Source: Sphingosinicella humi (GTDB lineage Bacteria > Pseudomonadota > Alphaproteobacteria > Sphingomonadales > Sphingomonadaceae). Taken from it: a stretch of 64,000 bases of DNA. Below are positions 9,382 to 17,320 of this stretch, piece after piece. The notes under the pieces were generated by a model that was not told where the DNA came from, made no database searches, and saw only the letters and a program-made list of their open reading frames with translations. The translations under genes were made by a program, and so were the position numbers. Numbering within the stretch: position 1 is the first letter of the stretch; each line of letters opens with the position of its first letter. The stretch is from positions 620,001-684,000 of the forward strand of contig NZ_QFFF01000001.1 of assembly GCF_003129465.1 (NCBI RefSeq), written 5' to 3'.

Positions 9382-9813
9382 TCAGATCAGTCGTTCGCCG
9401 CCGGTGCCGATAACCCACTCGCCATCTTCCTTGGCGAAGGCGCCCTGCTGAGGCGTGGGCAGGAGATCCAGCACTGCCTCGGATGGTCGGCACAGCTTCA
9501 CGCCCAGGGGCGATACGACGATGGGGCGGTTGATGAGGATCGGATGCTCCATCATCGCATCCACGAGTTGCTCATTGGTCAGGCGCTCGTCGTCCAAGCG
9601 CAGCTCGGCGTATGGCGTTCCCTTCTGGCGCAGCAGGTCACGCGGCGTGATGCCCGCGCGCTCGATCAGCTGGTCAAGCATGGCGCGGCTGGGCGGCGCC
9701 TTCAGATATTCGATGACGTGGGGCTCGATGCCGGCGTTGCGGATCATCGCGAGGGTGTTGCGGGACGTTCCGCAATCCGGATTGTGGTAGATGATTACGT
9801 CGATCGCGGTCAT
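9382..9813 (-). CDS. arsC: arsenate reductase ArsC, glutaredoxin-dependent
   Basis: The 143-aa product starts with VIIYHNPDCGTSRNTL, the thioredoxin-fold active-site segment of E. coli plasmid R773-type ArsC, with the catalytic Cys followed by GTSR. Conserved ILINRPIVVSPLG follows near residue 95. It reduces arsenate to arsenite for Acr3. The ATG at 9813 is chosen because the longer frame adds 14 unrelated residues and runs to the arsR stop. Confidence 0.93.
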   Translation of the reverse strand: MTAIDVIIYHNPDCGTSRNTLAMIRNAGIEPHVIEYLKAPPSRAMLDQLIERAGITPRDLLRQKGTPYAELRLDDERLTNEQLVDAMMEHPILINRPIVVSPLGVKLCRPSEAVLDLLPTPQQGAFAKEDGEWVIGTGGERLI

Positions 9814-9829
9814 TGCACTTCCTCTTGGC

Positions 9830-10162
9830 TCAGCAGCAGGGCACGAGCTCGGCAATGAGAGACTCGCACAGCTCGGCTTCGCCGCCGCAGCAGTCCTTCA
9901 CCAGGAATAGGGTGAGCGACCGGAGCCGGTCCAGGTCAGCGCGATAGACGATAGAACGGCTCTGCCGCTCGGAGACTACAAGCCCAGCCCGCGCCAGACC
10001 CGCGAGGTGCGTCGACATCGTGTTTTGGGGGACGTCCATCCGCCGCGCGATATCGCCCGCCGGCAAGCCATCAGGCTGATGCCGGACCAGAAGGCGGAAG
10101 GTGTCGAGCCGCGTCCGTTGCGAAAGGGCCGCGAGTGCACTCAATGCCGAGTCTATATCCAT
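9830..10162 (-). CDS. arsR: ArsR-family arsenite-responsive repressor
   Basis: The 110-aa product has the ArsR winged helix (ALSQRTRLDTFRLLVRHQ; recognition region VPQNTMSTHLAGLARAGLV). It lacks the CxC motif in the recognition helix and instead carries a C-terminal cysteine group, KDCCGGEAELC, plus a terminal CC, as in the Acidithiobacillus-type ArsR sensors. It is the first gene of the ars operon. The longer frame extends through the operator, so the ATG at 10162 is used. Confidence 0.92.
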   Translation of the reverse strand: MDIDSALSALAALSQRTRLDTFRLLVRHQPDGLPAGDIARRMDVPQNTMSTHLAGLARAGLVVSERQSRSIVYRADLDRLRSLTLFLVKDCCGGEAELCESLIAELVPCC

Positions 10163-10182
10163 ATATCGAGAATATATGATAT
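10163..10182 (-). promoter_or_regulatory. putative ArsR operator
   Basis: AT-rich sequence just upstream of arsR, in an otherwise GC-rich context, with ATATC (10163-10167) and GATAT (10178-10182) as inverted arms. ArsR repressors bind such AT-rich dyads at their own promoters. The assignment rests on position and symmetry only. Confidence 0.45.
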
Positions 10183-10328
10183 ACCTCGGCAGCCGCAAGC
10201 CTGTGCCGTCAGACGTCATGAATCCGAGCAAGGCGGCATCAACATCGGGAGCGCGTAGGAAGCTCCTTGACTCCGATACTGTGGCAAATGGTCTGATTGC
10301 GCCCATGCCTAGTCTGAGGAATGATCGA

Positions 10329-10532
10329 ATGGATTGGCATGGCAGCCTCGAAGAGACGGTACTGGAGGCCTTCCAGCACGCGTGCGACAGCGGCCGGCTG
10401 GATGTAGCCGAGCATCTCCTGTGTGCCTTGGAAAGGCTTGAGGGCGGCTCCCTCTTGGAGGACGTAGAAGGCGGCGCGGCGAGCCGCCTCGCTGCCGCCT
10501 ATTTGCGGATCGTTGGGGGCGACAGGAACTAA
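10329..10532 (+). CDS. small hypothetical protein between arsR and the FkbH-like gene
   Basis: A 67-aa acidic, mostly helical product starting MDWHGSLEETVLEAFQHACD and containing a pattern that could form two helical hairpins (LDVAEHLLCALERLEGG). The family is not recognised. Support for a real gene is its codon bias and a strong intrinsic terminator 10 bases after its stop. The same frame is open back to 10101, but that part runs through the ars promoter and looks non-coding. No function can be assigned. Confidence 0.5.
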   Translation: MDWHGSLEETVLEAFQHACDSGRLDVAEHLLCALERLEGGSLLEDVEGGAASRLAAAYLRIVGGDRN

Positions 10533-10542
10533 AGCAAATCGG

Positions 10543-10579
10543 AGGGGCGTCCGCTCTCTTGAGCGGGCGCCCCTTTCTT
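10543..10579 (+). terminator. Rho-independent terminator
   Basis: A 13-bp stem (10543-10555 with 10560-10572, one G-T pair) and a 4-nt loop are followed by TTTCTTT. It ends the transcript of the 67-aa ORF and isolates it from the FkbH-like gene. Confidence 0.85.
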
Positions 10580-10769
10580 TAGCCGCTGCCTCTGCGCGCC
10601 TCGTGAGCCGTGGTGGCAGTGGACAATGCCTGTCCAGATTAATCTCCCTCCGGCTTTCTGTCTGAATCCGGGAAAGCTGATTGCGCTCAGTCACCGTCGC
10701 TGCGGGAATAGACCGCAAGCCGCGTATCCATATGAGCGGGGCGAACGGACTGTCTCGCGCGGAGGCGGG

Positions 10770-12635
10770 ATGTTCGAGTTCGACAAATATGATCGAGAAG
10801 CAGCGCACCAGCCGGCTTCACCTAAAATATCCTATACCCCCTTCGAAGGCGGTCGGAAGCGCGCCCTATTGCTGTGGGGCGAACATTGCATCGAGTGTGC
10901 GGCTCCTGATTGCTTCGTCTCATGCGATTTGTATCAGGCGCGGCCCGATCGGCGCTGCAGACGCTTCCGTTTTGGCGCGTTCAAGAACACTGCCTTCCAG
11001 TCGTCCTCCGGCTATGGCGCGGAGGTCATCTTCAAACGCTGGGCCAAGCTTGAAGCGCGCGGAAATGCTCTACTTCTGCGCAATGAGGTCGTGGGCCTGC
11101 TCGAACGTGGGATCGAGCTGTTGGCGCCAATCACCAATCGGATCGGCACTGCTGGCGCCAAGCTCCTTGGGGACATCCGTTGGTCCTACCTCACACATTC
11201 CCTGCTGGAGCGGATGAATGCTTCGCTGCATCGCCGCCATAGCCCGCACGATCTTCCTGATGCGTTCGTCATCGAAATCTACAATCCGGGAACTGCTGAC
11301 GTCGTCCTGATGCTCACGATGGGAATCGACCGGACGAAGCTCACGCCCGGGATAACCGCCGCCGACCTTCCAAGGCCGGTAGTGGCGAAGCTCACACTCC
11401 CGCCAGGCTATTTTCGCGAAGACATCGCCCGCGAAACATACGCCGAGCTGATCGGCTCCGGCCTCCCGTTCAACCTTGCGCTTACACCTGAGGCCGACGA
11501 GGGGACGCACCTCATATTCCTCAGCCTCGATTTCGTTAGCTACGCCCAGGCAGCCGGCGGATTAACCGCGAAACACCAGCAACGAGTCAAGCGCCCTCCG
11601 GCGAAGTGCGTGATATTCGATCTGGATAATACCCTTTGGGACGGTGTCCTGCTCGAGGGCGACGTGACGCTGCGACCAGCCGTCACCAACGTGATTAGAC
11701 AGCTGGACGAGAGGGGCATCCTCATTTCCATCGCTAGCAAGAACGCCCATGACGACGCCATGGAGCGGCTGCGCGTGTTCGGACTTGATCAATATGCGCT
11801 CTATCCAGCCATCGGCTGGAGCGCCAAATCCGAGAGCGTGCGACAAGTCGCTGAGCGATTGGGCCTTGGCCTGGACTCGGTCATCTTCGTCGATGACAGC
11901 CCTTTCGAGCGCGACGAAGTGTCTCGGTCGCTACCGGAGGTGGACGTTCTGCCAGACAGCGCAATTCCCACCCTTCCGGAACATCCCCGCCTTCAGGGCA
12001 GCGTAACAGAAGAGTCGAAGCGTCGCCGCCTCATGTATCGGCAATCGATGGAACGCCAGACTGCCGAAGCGGCGCTCGGCTCCGATTACATGGAGTTCCT
12101 CGCCTCATGCGACATCCGCGTAGATATCCGCCCCAGCGAACCCGAAGACTTCGACCGGGTAGCAGAGCTTGTCCAGCGCACGAACCAGCTAAACTTCTCG
12201 GGGCGAAAATATCAGCGAACCGAACTCGAGGAGATCATGCTCGACCGAACTGCCGAGCGCCACGTCATTGACTGCTCCGACAGATACGGATCCTACGGGA
12301 CTGTGGGCTTCTGCCTGGCGAGGCGTGTTGATGATGGCATCAGGATCGAAGACCTGATGCTCTCCTGCCGGATCCAGGGCAAATTTATTGAGAATGCACT
12401 GCTGCATCACCTTTGCACGCGTCCGGAATGGTGCGCCTCATTCGTCGAGATCGTTTTCAACCCGACCGACAGAAATGCAGCGGCTGGATCCGTCCTGAGG
12501 CAGCTCGGATTTGCACCGGCCGAGCCAGATCTCCTCAGAACCGATGCAGTTCCCGGCCAATTCCATCCCAAGTTCATGACGATCGTAGGCACTCACGGGA
12601 TCCAGCGAGTCTTCTGGGGTAAGCAAATCGGATAG
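10770..12635 (+). CDS. FkbH-like HAD-superfamily protein
   Basis: The 621-aa protein has an N-terminal Cys-rich segment (EHCIECAAPDCFVSCDLY, residues about 38-55), a long middle domain, a HAD phosphatase-type domain with the motif FDLDNTLWDG (nucleophile D284, D286) and IFVDDSPFERDE, and a C-terminal acyltransferase-like region (RTNQLNFSGRKY ... LMLSCRIQGK). This order matches FkbH-like proteins, whose best-known members load glyceryl units from 1,3-bisphosphoglycerate onto acyl carriers. No carrier protein or synthase is nearby, so the substrate is unknown. A GGAGG site precedes the ATG at 10770. It is an unusual neighbour for arsenic and copper genes. Confidence 0.8.
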   Translation: MFEFDKYDREAAHQPASPKISYTPFEGGRKRALLLWGEHCIECAAPDCFVSCDLYQARPDRRCRRFRFGAFKNTAFQSSSGYGAEVIFKRWAKLEARGNALLLRNEVVGLLERGIELLAPITNRIGTAGAKLLGDIRWSYLTHSLLERMNASLHRRHSPHDLPDAFVIEIYNPGTADVVLMLTMGIDRTKLTPGITAADLPRPVVAKLTLPPGYFREDIARETYAELIGSGLPFNLALTPEADEGTHLIFLSLDFVSYAQAAGGLTAKHQQRVKRPPAKCVIFDLDNTLWDGVLLEGDVTLRPAVTNVIRQLDERGILISIASKNAHDDAMERLRVFGLDQYALYPAIGWSAKSESVRQVAERLGLGLDSVIFVDDSPFERDEVSRSLPEVDVLPDSAIPTLPEHPRLQGSVTEESKRRRLMYRQSMERQTAEAALGSDYMEFLASCDIRVDIRPSEPEDFDRVAELVQRTNQLNFSGRKYQRTELEEIMLDRTAERHVIDCSDRYGSYGTVGFCLARRVDDGIRIEDLMLSCRIQGKFIENALLHHLCTRPEWCASFVEIVFNPTDRNAAAGSVLRQLGFAPAEPDLLRTDAVPGQFHPKFMTIVGTHGIQRVFWGKQIG

Positions 12636-12742
12636 GTGCTTCCGCGATACGCGACATCTTTCGACGGTACGATCCGGATCAATAGAGAAGAGTCAGTCGA
12701 TCTCGATTGGAGCGATGCCTCCTTCATTCCGAGGTCGCGTCA

Positions 12743-13300
12743 TCACTCCACCGCGTTCCTAATCTCCGGCAACATATCCGGCGTGACTTCGGCGGGACGC
12801 GCGGGCAGTGGAGCCGTCCCACGCTCTCTGTTCCGATCGATGTCTTGGATGAGAAGCTTCATCTCGGCGATCTCTCGGATTTGGCTCGCGATGATCTCAT
12901 CGGCGAGGTCACGGACGCGCGGATCACTGATATCGGCTCTGCGCGCATTATTGATGGCGATCGAATGGTGAGGGATCATCGCCTTCATGAAGAGGACGTC
13001 GCCGACCAACGCCTGACTCCTGTTGATCGCCAGCAGCGCAACACCCAGGATCAGGGCTCCGACCAGAATGCCGACCTTGAAAGCCATGCCCTTGTACATC
13101 GACCACATAAAGCCAAGCATGACGATCGTCATCACACAGCCCATGATAAAAGCTGCGATCAATCGATTTAGGCTGAACATTAGATGTTCAGCCGAATAGA
13201 CCAGCTGGTACATGAGGAAAAACATGATGAAGGTGGAGACCGCGATCATCGCGGCAAATCTTCCCCATCCCATTGTTTCCATTTTCTTCCCCTGTTCCAT
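12743..13300 (-). CDS. membrane protein with DUF305 domain
   Basis: The 185-aa product has three or four hydrophobic segments (for example [20 protein letters not shown]) and then a DUF305 segment, [18 protein letters not shown], with the characteristic Met and paired His. DUF305 proteins are found beside copper genes and are thought to bind metals through these Met and His residues; function here is inferred. It is transcribed on the minus strand; the next minus-strand gene upstream lies 120 bases away, so it probably has its own promoter. Confidence 0.75.
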   Translation of the reverse strand: MEQGKKMETMGWGRFAAMIAVSTFIMFFLMYQLVYSAEHLMFSLNRLIAAFIMGCVMTIVMLGFMWSMYKGMAFKVGILVGALILGVALLAINRSQALVGDVLFMKAMIPHHSIAINNARRADISDPRVRDLADEIIASQIREIAEMKLLIQDIDRNRERGTAPLPARPAEVTPDMLPEIRNAVE

Positions 13301-13420
13301 GCCAGTGTCCTTTCTTGTCAGTTTGAACGACCTCTCTTGGATTTTACGACTACGACCGTTTGCGGGAGCGAATTCGTTCGGTCGCTTCGATACGTAACAC
13401 CCTCACTCTTCTACCGCTGG

Positions 13421-13918
13421 CTAGGAGCCCCTCGGCCGCCGCGCCGAATTGTGCATATTGAGGATCTTCCACTCGCCATCGACCTTTTTCAGCACACTGG
13501 TCGCGACGCCTTGGCGCTCGGCAACCTCGCCCGACTCTGTTTCAATCCGATAGCGATACGTCTCCGTTGCAAGAGCAACAGGCCCCTCGAAGCGCACATC
13601 CACCTTGTAGTCAGAGAATTTGAAGGATCGAAAATGATCCAACTCAGGCCCCAAATGATGGGCGTGATAGTTCTGGTAGGTGCCTTCAACGCCTCCCGTC
13701 TCGAAAATCTGGGAATCGGCCGCGAACAACTCCTCGGTCCCGCTGGCATCCAGCCGCTCGATCGCCGCCTTGTAGTTCGCCAAGACGACCTTGATCGCCT
13801 CTCGGTCGGCGGCGCGCGCATCCGACGCACTCTGCGTCGTCGGCTGGTTCTGCTGGCCATAGGCCGCCGCAGGCACAAGCATCAGCCCGGCAATCACCGC
13901 ACCACACAATCTCTTCAT
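13421..13918 (-). CDS. exported SnoaL-like/DUF4440 protein
   Basis: A 165-aa product with a signal peptide (GAVIAGLMLVPAAAYGQ) and an NTF2-like alpha+beta fold typical of the DUF4440/SnoaL family: long helix DREAIKVVLANYKAAIERLD, then strands ending in VDGEWKILNMHNS. The AGGAGGGG ribosome binding site lies nearest the ATG at 13918; a GTG at 13924 is also possible. No catalytic role can be read. It heads towards the DUF305 membrane protein and may share in the metal-stress envelope response by context only. Confidence 0.7.
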   Translation of the reverse strand: MKRLCGAVIAGLMLVPAAAYGQQNQPTTQSASDARAADREAIKVVLANYKAAIERLDASGTEELFAADSQIFETGGVEGTYQNYHAHHLGPELDHFRSFKFSDYKVDVRFEGPVALATETYRYRIETESGEVAERQGVATSVLKKVDGEWKILNMHNSARRPRGS

Positions 13919-13952
13919 TCTCACTCTCCCCTCCTGTTACCCAGCGGAATGG

Positions 13953-14495
13953 CTAGGCTTTGTAGATCGAAGTCCTCCCGGTCGCGTCGAATGCGATGAC
14001 CTGGAAGGGTTCTTTCGTGCCGTCCGGCACTTCCATGCCGGGCGATCCGAGCGGCATTCCGGGAACAGCAATGCCCTTGATGTCGGAGGGCCGCTCGCGC
14101 AGGAGGCGATCCACCTCTTCCAGCGGCACATGGCCCTCGATGACATAGTCGCCGACAACAGCCGTGTGGCAGGAGGCGAGCTCGGCAGGAACGCCGAGCC
14201 TCTGCTTCACCGCCGTCATGTTGTTGTCGTCCAGGAGCGTGACTTGGTAGCCGGCATCTTCGGCAATCTTCGCCCACGCTTCGCAACAGCCGCAGCTCGG
14301 ATCGCGATAAACGGTCATAGCTGCCTTTTGGACTGTAGCGGGTGCTCCGCCAGCGCTCCCGCCCTTCGGATCTGTCGCAGCCCGTTCGTCGCTGGACGGA
14401 GAGCAGCCGACCAGCGCAAGCCCTCCGAACGCTAGGCCGCCATAGATGAATTCACGCCTCGATCTGGGCCGAACGCTCATCCGGTCGATAGTCAT
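13953..14495 (-). CDS. DUF411 metal-binding lipoprotein
   Basis: The 180-aa product has an N-terminal SRREFIYGG twin-arginine-like motif and a lipobox (ALVGC), so it is probably exported and lipidated. The DUF411 domain follows, with CGCCEAW near residue 70 and a downstream Cys/His pair (ELASCHTA). DUF411 proteins occur with copper and silver resistance genes and are thought to bind metal through the CxCC segment. The ATG at 14495 removes an unrelated N-terminal extension; an alternative is the ATG at 14480. It follows the DUF2231 gene by 17 bases, so the two are co-transcribed. Confidence 0.8.
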   Translation of the reverse strand: MTIDRMSVRPRSRREFIYGGLAFGGLALVGCSPSSDERAATDPKGGSAGGAPATVQKAAMTVYRDPSCGCCEAWAKIAEDAGYQVTLLDDNNMTAVKQRLGVPAELASCHTAVVGDYVIEGHVPLEEVDRLLRERPSDIKGIAVPGMPLGSPGMEVPDGTKEPFQVIAFDATGRTSIYKA

Positions 14496-14512
14496 GCTAA
14501 ATACTCCAGAAC

Positions 14513-15181
14513 CTAGAATGCCAGATGGTCGACGCCCCCGTGCATGAACGTCCCGCCCATCCACCCCTGAATGGCGATTGCGACCGTCACGGCTCCCAGT
14601 AATGCCCAATAAACCCGTCTGGGCTTATCGGGGGCTCGCCGAGCCGTGACCGACAGGTAAAGCAGCAGTAACCCGGCAACGGCGATCGCTGTTCCCAGCC
14701 ACCGATGGGCCATCAAAACAGTATTCCGGTCGGTCAGATAGAAGCCGCCGGCGAACCATCCAAGGAATGCGGCCGCGACAGCCCCGATTGCTCCTACGAC
14801 GAGCATCACTTGGGCGGCACGTTCATAATTCCGGCGCCCCTTCCAGAGGCCGAACAACTCCACGCCAAGAGCGCCCAGGAACATCGCTATCGGAAAGTGG
14901 ACGACGAGCGAGTGAAGACGGCCGAGCCAGCTTAACAATCGCTGCGCGAATGTTTTGTTCTCCTCGGCCGCCTCCATATGTTGGCCCATCGCCTCGCCAT
15001 GCGCGGTGGCCATTTCGCTATGCATTTCGACAGCCTCCGCCTTCTCGGTGGCGGCGACATTCTGTTCGACCACCGGTCCGGGGCCGGCGCCCAGTTCCTC
15101 ATGATTTTCATGGGCCATGGCTGGCGACCCAAGCATCAGCCCCGTCAGGACCGCTAAACGCAACGCAACTCGCTTGAACAT
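14513..15181 (-). CDS. DUF2231 membrane protein with Met/His-rich periplasmic segment
   Basis: The 222-aa product has a signal peptide (VLTGLMLGSPAMAHE), a His/Met/Glu-rich stretch (AVEMHSEMATAHGEAMGQHM) and four hydrophobic helices, the first starting SLVVHFPIAMFLGALGVELF, which is the DUF2231 signature. The Met/His-rich segment suggests copper contact in the periplasm. The ATG at 15181 directly precedes the signal peptide and has a GAGG site; the longer frame does not. It is the first gene of the minus-strand pair with DUF411. Confidence 0.75.
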   Translation of the reverse strand: MFKRVALRLAVLTGLMLGSPAMAHENHEELGAGPGPVVEQNVAATEKAEAVEMHSEMATAHGEAMGQHMEAAEENKTFAQRLLSWLGRLHSLVVHFPIAMFLGALGVELFGLWKGRRNYERAAQVMLVVGAIGAVAAAFLGWFAGGFYLTDRNTVLMAHRWLGTAIAVAGLLLLYLSVTARRAPDKPRRVYWALLGAVTVAIAIQGWMGGTFMHGGVDHLAF

Positions 15182-15338
15182 AGTGAATGAGCCTCCCTCA
15201 ACCGCTATACGCGCGCCGGATCGTTTCCCCTTACCCATGAGCCATTTCATCGCTGCTCAGCGAATATCATGAGGCCTCGGGCGAGGGCGCGCGTATCTTT
15301 GAGAGAGCGGGGATCACATCAACTTAGGGAGATGCCTC

Positions 15339-15785
15339 ATGCACCACATGCGCGAAATGATTTCCGCCCATCCCGACGTCCAGGGAAATACAAACGACGT
15401 CCTCATCCGCTGCATCGAGGAGTGCTACTCTTGTGCGCAGAGCTGCACATCCTGTGCCGATGCCTGTCTCGCCGAGGAGATGGTCGATCAACTCCGGCAA
15501 TGCATCCGCCTCAATCTCGACTGCGCCGACATCTGTGTCGCCTCAGGCGCCCTCGCAACGCGCCGGACGGGCAGCAATGAAAGCGTGATCCTCGCCACCC
15601 TCGAAGCTTGCGCTCAGGCTTGCCGGGTGTGCGCGGAAGAATGCGAGCGCCATGCCAGCAAGCATGAGCATTGCCGGATCTGCGCGGAATCGTGCCGTCG
15701 CTGCGAAAAGGCTTGTCGCGAGGCGATGCAGTCTATCTCGGCAGGAGCCGGGTCTCGCACCGAAAGCCTAGTTGAGCCGGCCTGA
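15339..15785 (+). CDS. cytosolic copper-storage protein, Csp3-like four-helix bundle
   Basis: The 148-aa product has 18 cysteines spaced mostly three or four residues apart along four predicted helices (for example CIEECYSCAQSCTSCADAC, and CRICAESCRRCEKAC), so the Cys side chains would line the bundle core. This is the pattern of Csp/DUF326 proteins that hold many Cu(I) ions. It has no signal peptide, which matches the cytosolic Csp3 type. It likely buffers cytosolic copper. It is a single gene followed by a hairpin and is preceded by a GGGAG site. Confidence 0.9.
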   Translation: MHHMREMISAHPDVQGNTNDVLIRCIEECYSCAQSCTSCADACLAEEMVDQLRQCIRLNLDCADICVASGALATRRTGSNESVILATLEACAQACRVCAEECERHASKHEHCRICAESCRRCEKACREAMQSISAGAGSRTESLVEPA

Positions 15786-15795
15786 CGGGATTCTA

Positions 15796-15820
15796 GGCGG
15801 TGTCTTCCATAGGCACCGCC
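15796..15820 (+). terminator. hairpin after the Csp gene
   Basis: GGCGGTG (15796-15802) pairs with CACCGCC (15814-15820), extendable by a G-T and a G-C pair. It lies 11 bases after the stop of the copper-storage gene. There is no T-run, so it is a weak or Rho-assisted terminator. Confidence 0.4.
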
Positions 15821-15946
15821 CACCCATCGTCAGCGGTCAGCACGCTCCCGCCGAGGAAAAGTCGAAACGACATTCCTTCGAATTCTCTTTTCAGTGAGGG
15901 CTTCAGGTGCTTCGCGCGTATTTGAGACTGGAATGCGGGGAATCGA

Positions 15947-16231
15947 ATGATGAACGAGATTGATGCAGCGCTGCTGCGACTATCGCAGGACCAAGTCCCC
16001 TCCCGTCTCGCCGCGACCGAGGCGTTGGTCTTGGACCGAATTACGGGTGGAAGTCCTCGAAGCCACGACGCCTCGCGCCCTTTTCGGATCGCGGCCGTCG
16101 CGGCCGCACTCATGATAGGAATCCTCGGAGGCCTCATGCCTGGTGAGTCCGCGACAGCGAAGCCATCGCTTTCACCCCTGGGCGGCGCGGCCGATCTTGC
16201 GCCATCTACCTTGCTGGCGGAGGGATGGTGA
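15947..16231 (+). CDS. CnrY-like anti-sigma factor
   Basis: A 94-aa product with an N-terminal cytosolic part (MNEIDAALLRLSQDQVPSRL) and one transmembrane helix (FRIAAVAAALMIGILGGLM). Size, single membrane span and position directly before a CnrX-like sensor and an ECF sigma factor match CnrY, the membrane anti-sigma factor of nickel/cobalt resistance in Cupriavidus metallidurans. It would hold the downstream sigma factor inactive until metal binds the periplasmic sensor. Sequence similarity is not obvious by eye, so the call rests mainly on gene order. Confidence 0.65.
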   Translation: MMNEIDAALLRLSQDQVPSRLAATEALVLDRITGGSPRSHDASRPFRIAAVAAALMIGILGGLMPGESATAKPSLSPLGGAADLAPSTLLAEGW

Positions 16232-16671
16232 GCGTCGGCGCCCGCCGTATATGGCTGCTTGCTCTCGTTGCCTTCCTGGCGGCGATCGCCGGCGTGCTCG
16301 TGGGGCGGAGCATCTCCGACCAACGCCCTCAAGAGCCCCATGCGTTGCATGAGTTGCTCCATGAGGAGCTCGGCCTTGACGATCGGCAGCTGGCCCAGAT
16401 CGAAGAGCTGGAGAGGGAGTTCGCGATTAAGAAGCGGGCTCTCGAGTTCGAGCTCCGCGCCGACAATGCGCGGCTCGCCGCCGCCATACAGGCGGAACAT
16501 GGCTACGGCCCACGGGTCACCGCCGAGATCGACCGGTCGCACCAGGCTATGGGCGAGCTCCAGAAGGAAACGATGTCGCATATCTTTGCGATGCGAGCGA
16601 TCCTTCGGCCCGATCAGGCGCAGAAGTTCGATCGCGCCGTGGTGAAGGCCCTGACCGCCGATGCGAAATGA
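16225..16671 (+). CDS. CnrX-like periplasmic metal sensor
   Basis: The 148-aa product has one N-terminal membrane helix (IWLLALVAFLAAIAGVLVG) and a helical periplasmic domain with HALHELLHEELGLDD and, later, SHQAMGELQKETMSH, giving His and Met ligands in two helices like CnrX and the CpxP/Spy-related heavy-metal-resistance family. It overlaps the upstream CnrY-like frame and the downstream sigma gene (ATGA-type), so the three are translated together. Which metal it senses cannot be told from sequence. Confidence 0.75.
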   Translation: MVSVGARRIWLLALVAFLAAIAGVLVGRSISDQRPQEPHALHELLHEELGLDDRQLAQIEELEREFAIKKRALEFELRADNARLAAAIQAEHGYGPRVTAEIDRSHQAMGELQKETMSHIFAMRAILRPDQAQKFDRAVVKALTADAK

Positions 16672-17237
16672 AGTGCGGCACTGCGGATTGCTCGGACGGC
16701 GAGCTGGCCGCGCTGACTCTGGTTGGTCGACAGGACGCCTTCGCCGAAATCATGCGGCGGCACAGGGAACCGATCTACCGTCTCATTCGAGGCTACACCG
16801 GAGATCCGGAGGAATCCGTTGATTTGGTCCAGGACTGCTTCACCTCCGCCTTCAAGGCTCTCGATCGGTATGATCAGGCGCGTCCGTTCCGCGCCTGGCT
16901 CTCCCGCATCGCGATCAACAAATGCAGGGATTGGGCAAGGCGGCGTGCGGTCCGGCGCTTGCTCCTCTCCTCGAGCTCGGCGTCTCAGGCAGCGGATGTG
17001 CCCGATCCGACCCCTCCCGCCGACGAGGCTGCTGGCGACCGGCAGGAACTCGAGCGGCTGTGGCAGGCCATCGCCGACTTGCCTCGCACGCTCAAGGAGC
17101 CGCTCATCCTGCGAACCATCGAAGGCCTTTCCCAGGCCGAGGCCGCGATTGTCCTTCGGATCAGCGAGAAAGCCATCGAAACCCGCCTCTACCGCGCGCG
17201 ACAGAAACTCATGACCCTCCGCGATGCCAGTCACTAG
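16668..17237 (+). CDS. ECF sigma factor (CnrH-like)
   Basis: The 189-aa product has sigma-70 region 2 (DAFAEIMRRHREPIYRLIRG, then DLVQDCFTSAFKALDRYD) and region 4 (LILRTIEGLSQAEAAIVL), with no region 3, as in ECF sigma factors. It is the last gene of a Y-X-H-type module and overlaps the sensor gene by four bases. It is expected to activate metal-efflux or metal-binding genes, perhaps the DUF305 gene 84 bases downstream or the czc genes, but no matching promoter could be assigned. Confidence 0.88.
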   Translation: MKCGTADCSDGELAALTLVGRQDAFAEIMRRHREPIYRLIRGYTGDPEESVDLVQDCFTSAFKALDRYDQARPFRAWLSRIAINKCRDWARRRAVRRLLLSSSSASQAADVPDPTPPADEAAGDRQELERLWQAIADLPRTLKEPLILRTIEGLSQAEAAIVLRISEKAIETRLYRARQKLMTLRDASH

Positions 17238-17320
17238 CAGCCATCGCCGCCCCATTTTGCCTGTCGCCCGATCCTTCTCCATCACATGTTGAAGCCGATC
17301 ATCAAGCCACGGAGTTCGTC

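Noticed and set aside
15793-16581. 262-aa minus-strand frame over the CnrY/CnrX region
   Set aside because: The plus-strand genes have membrane helices in the right places, overlapping starts and gene order matching a known module.
16922-17320. N-terminal extension of the DUF305 lipoprotein frame into the sigma-factor gene
   Set aside because: It lies out of frame within the ECF sigma gene; the lipoprotein signal begins at 17321.
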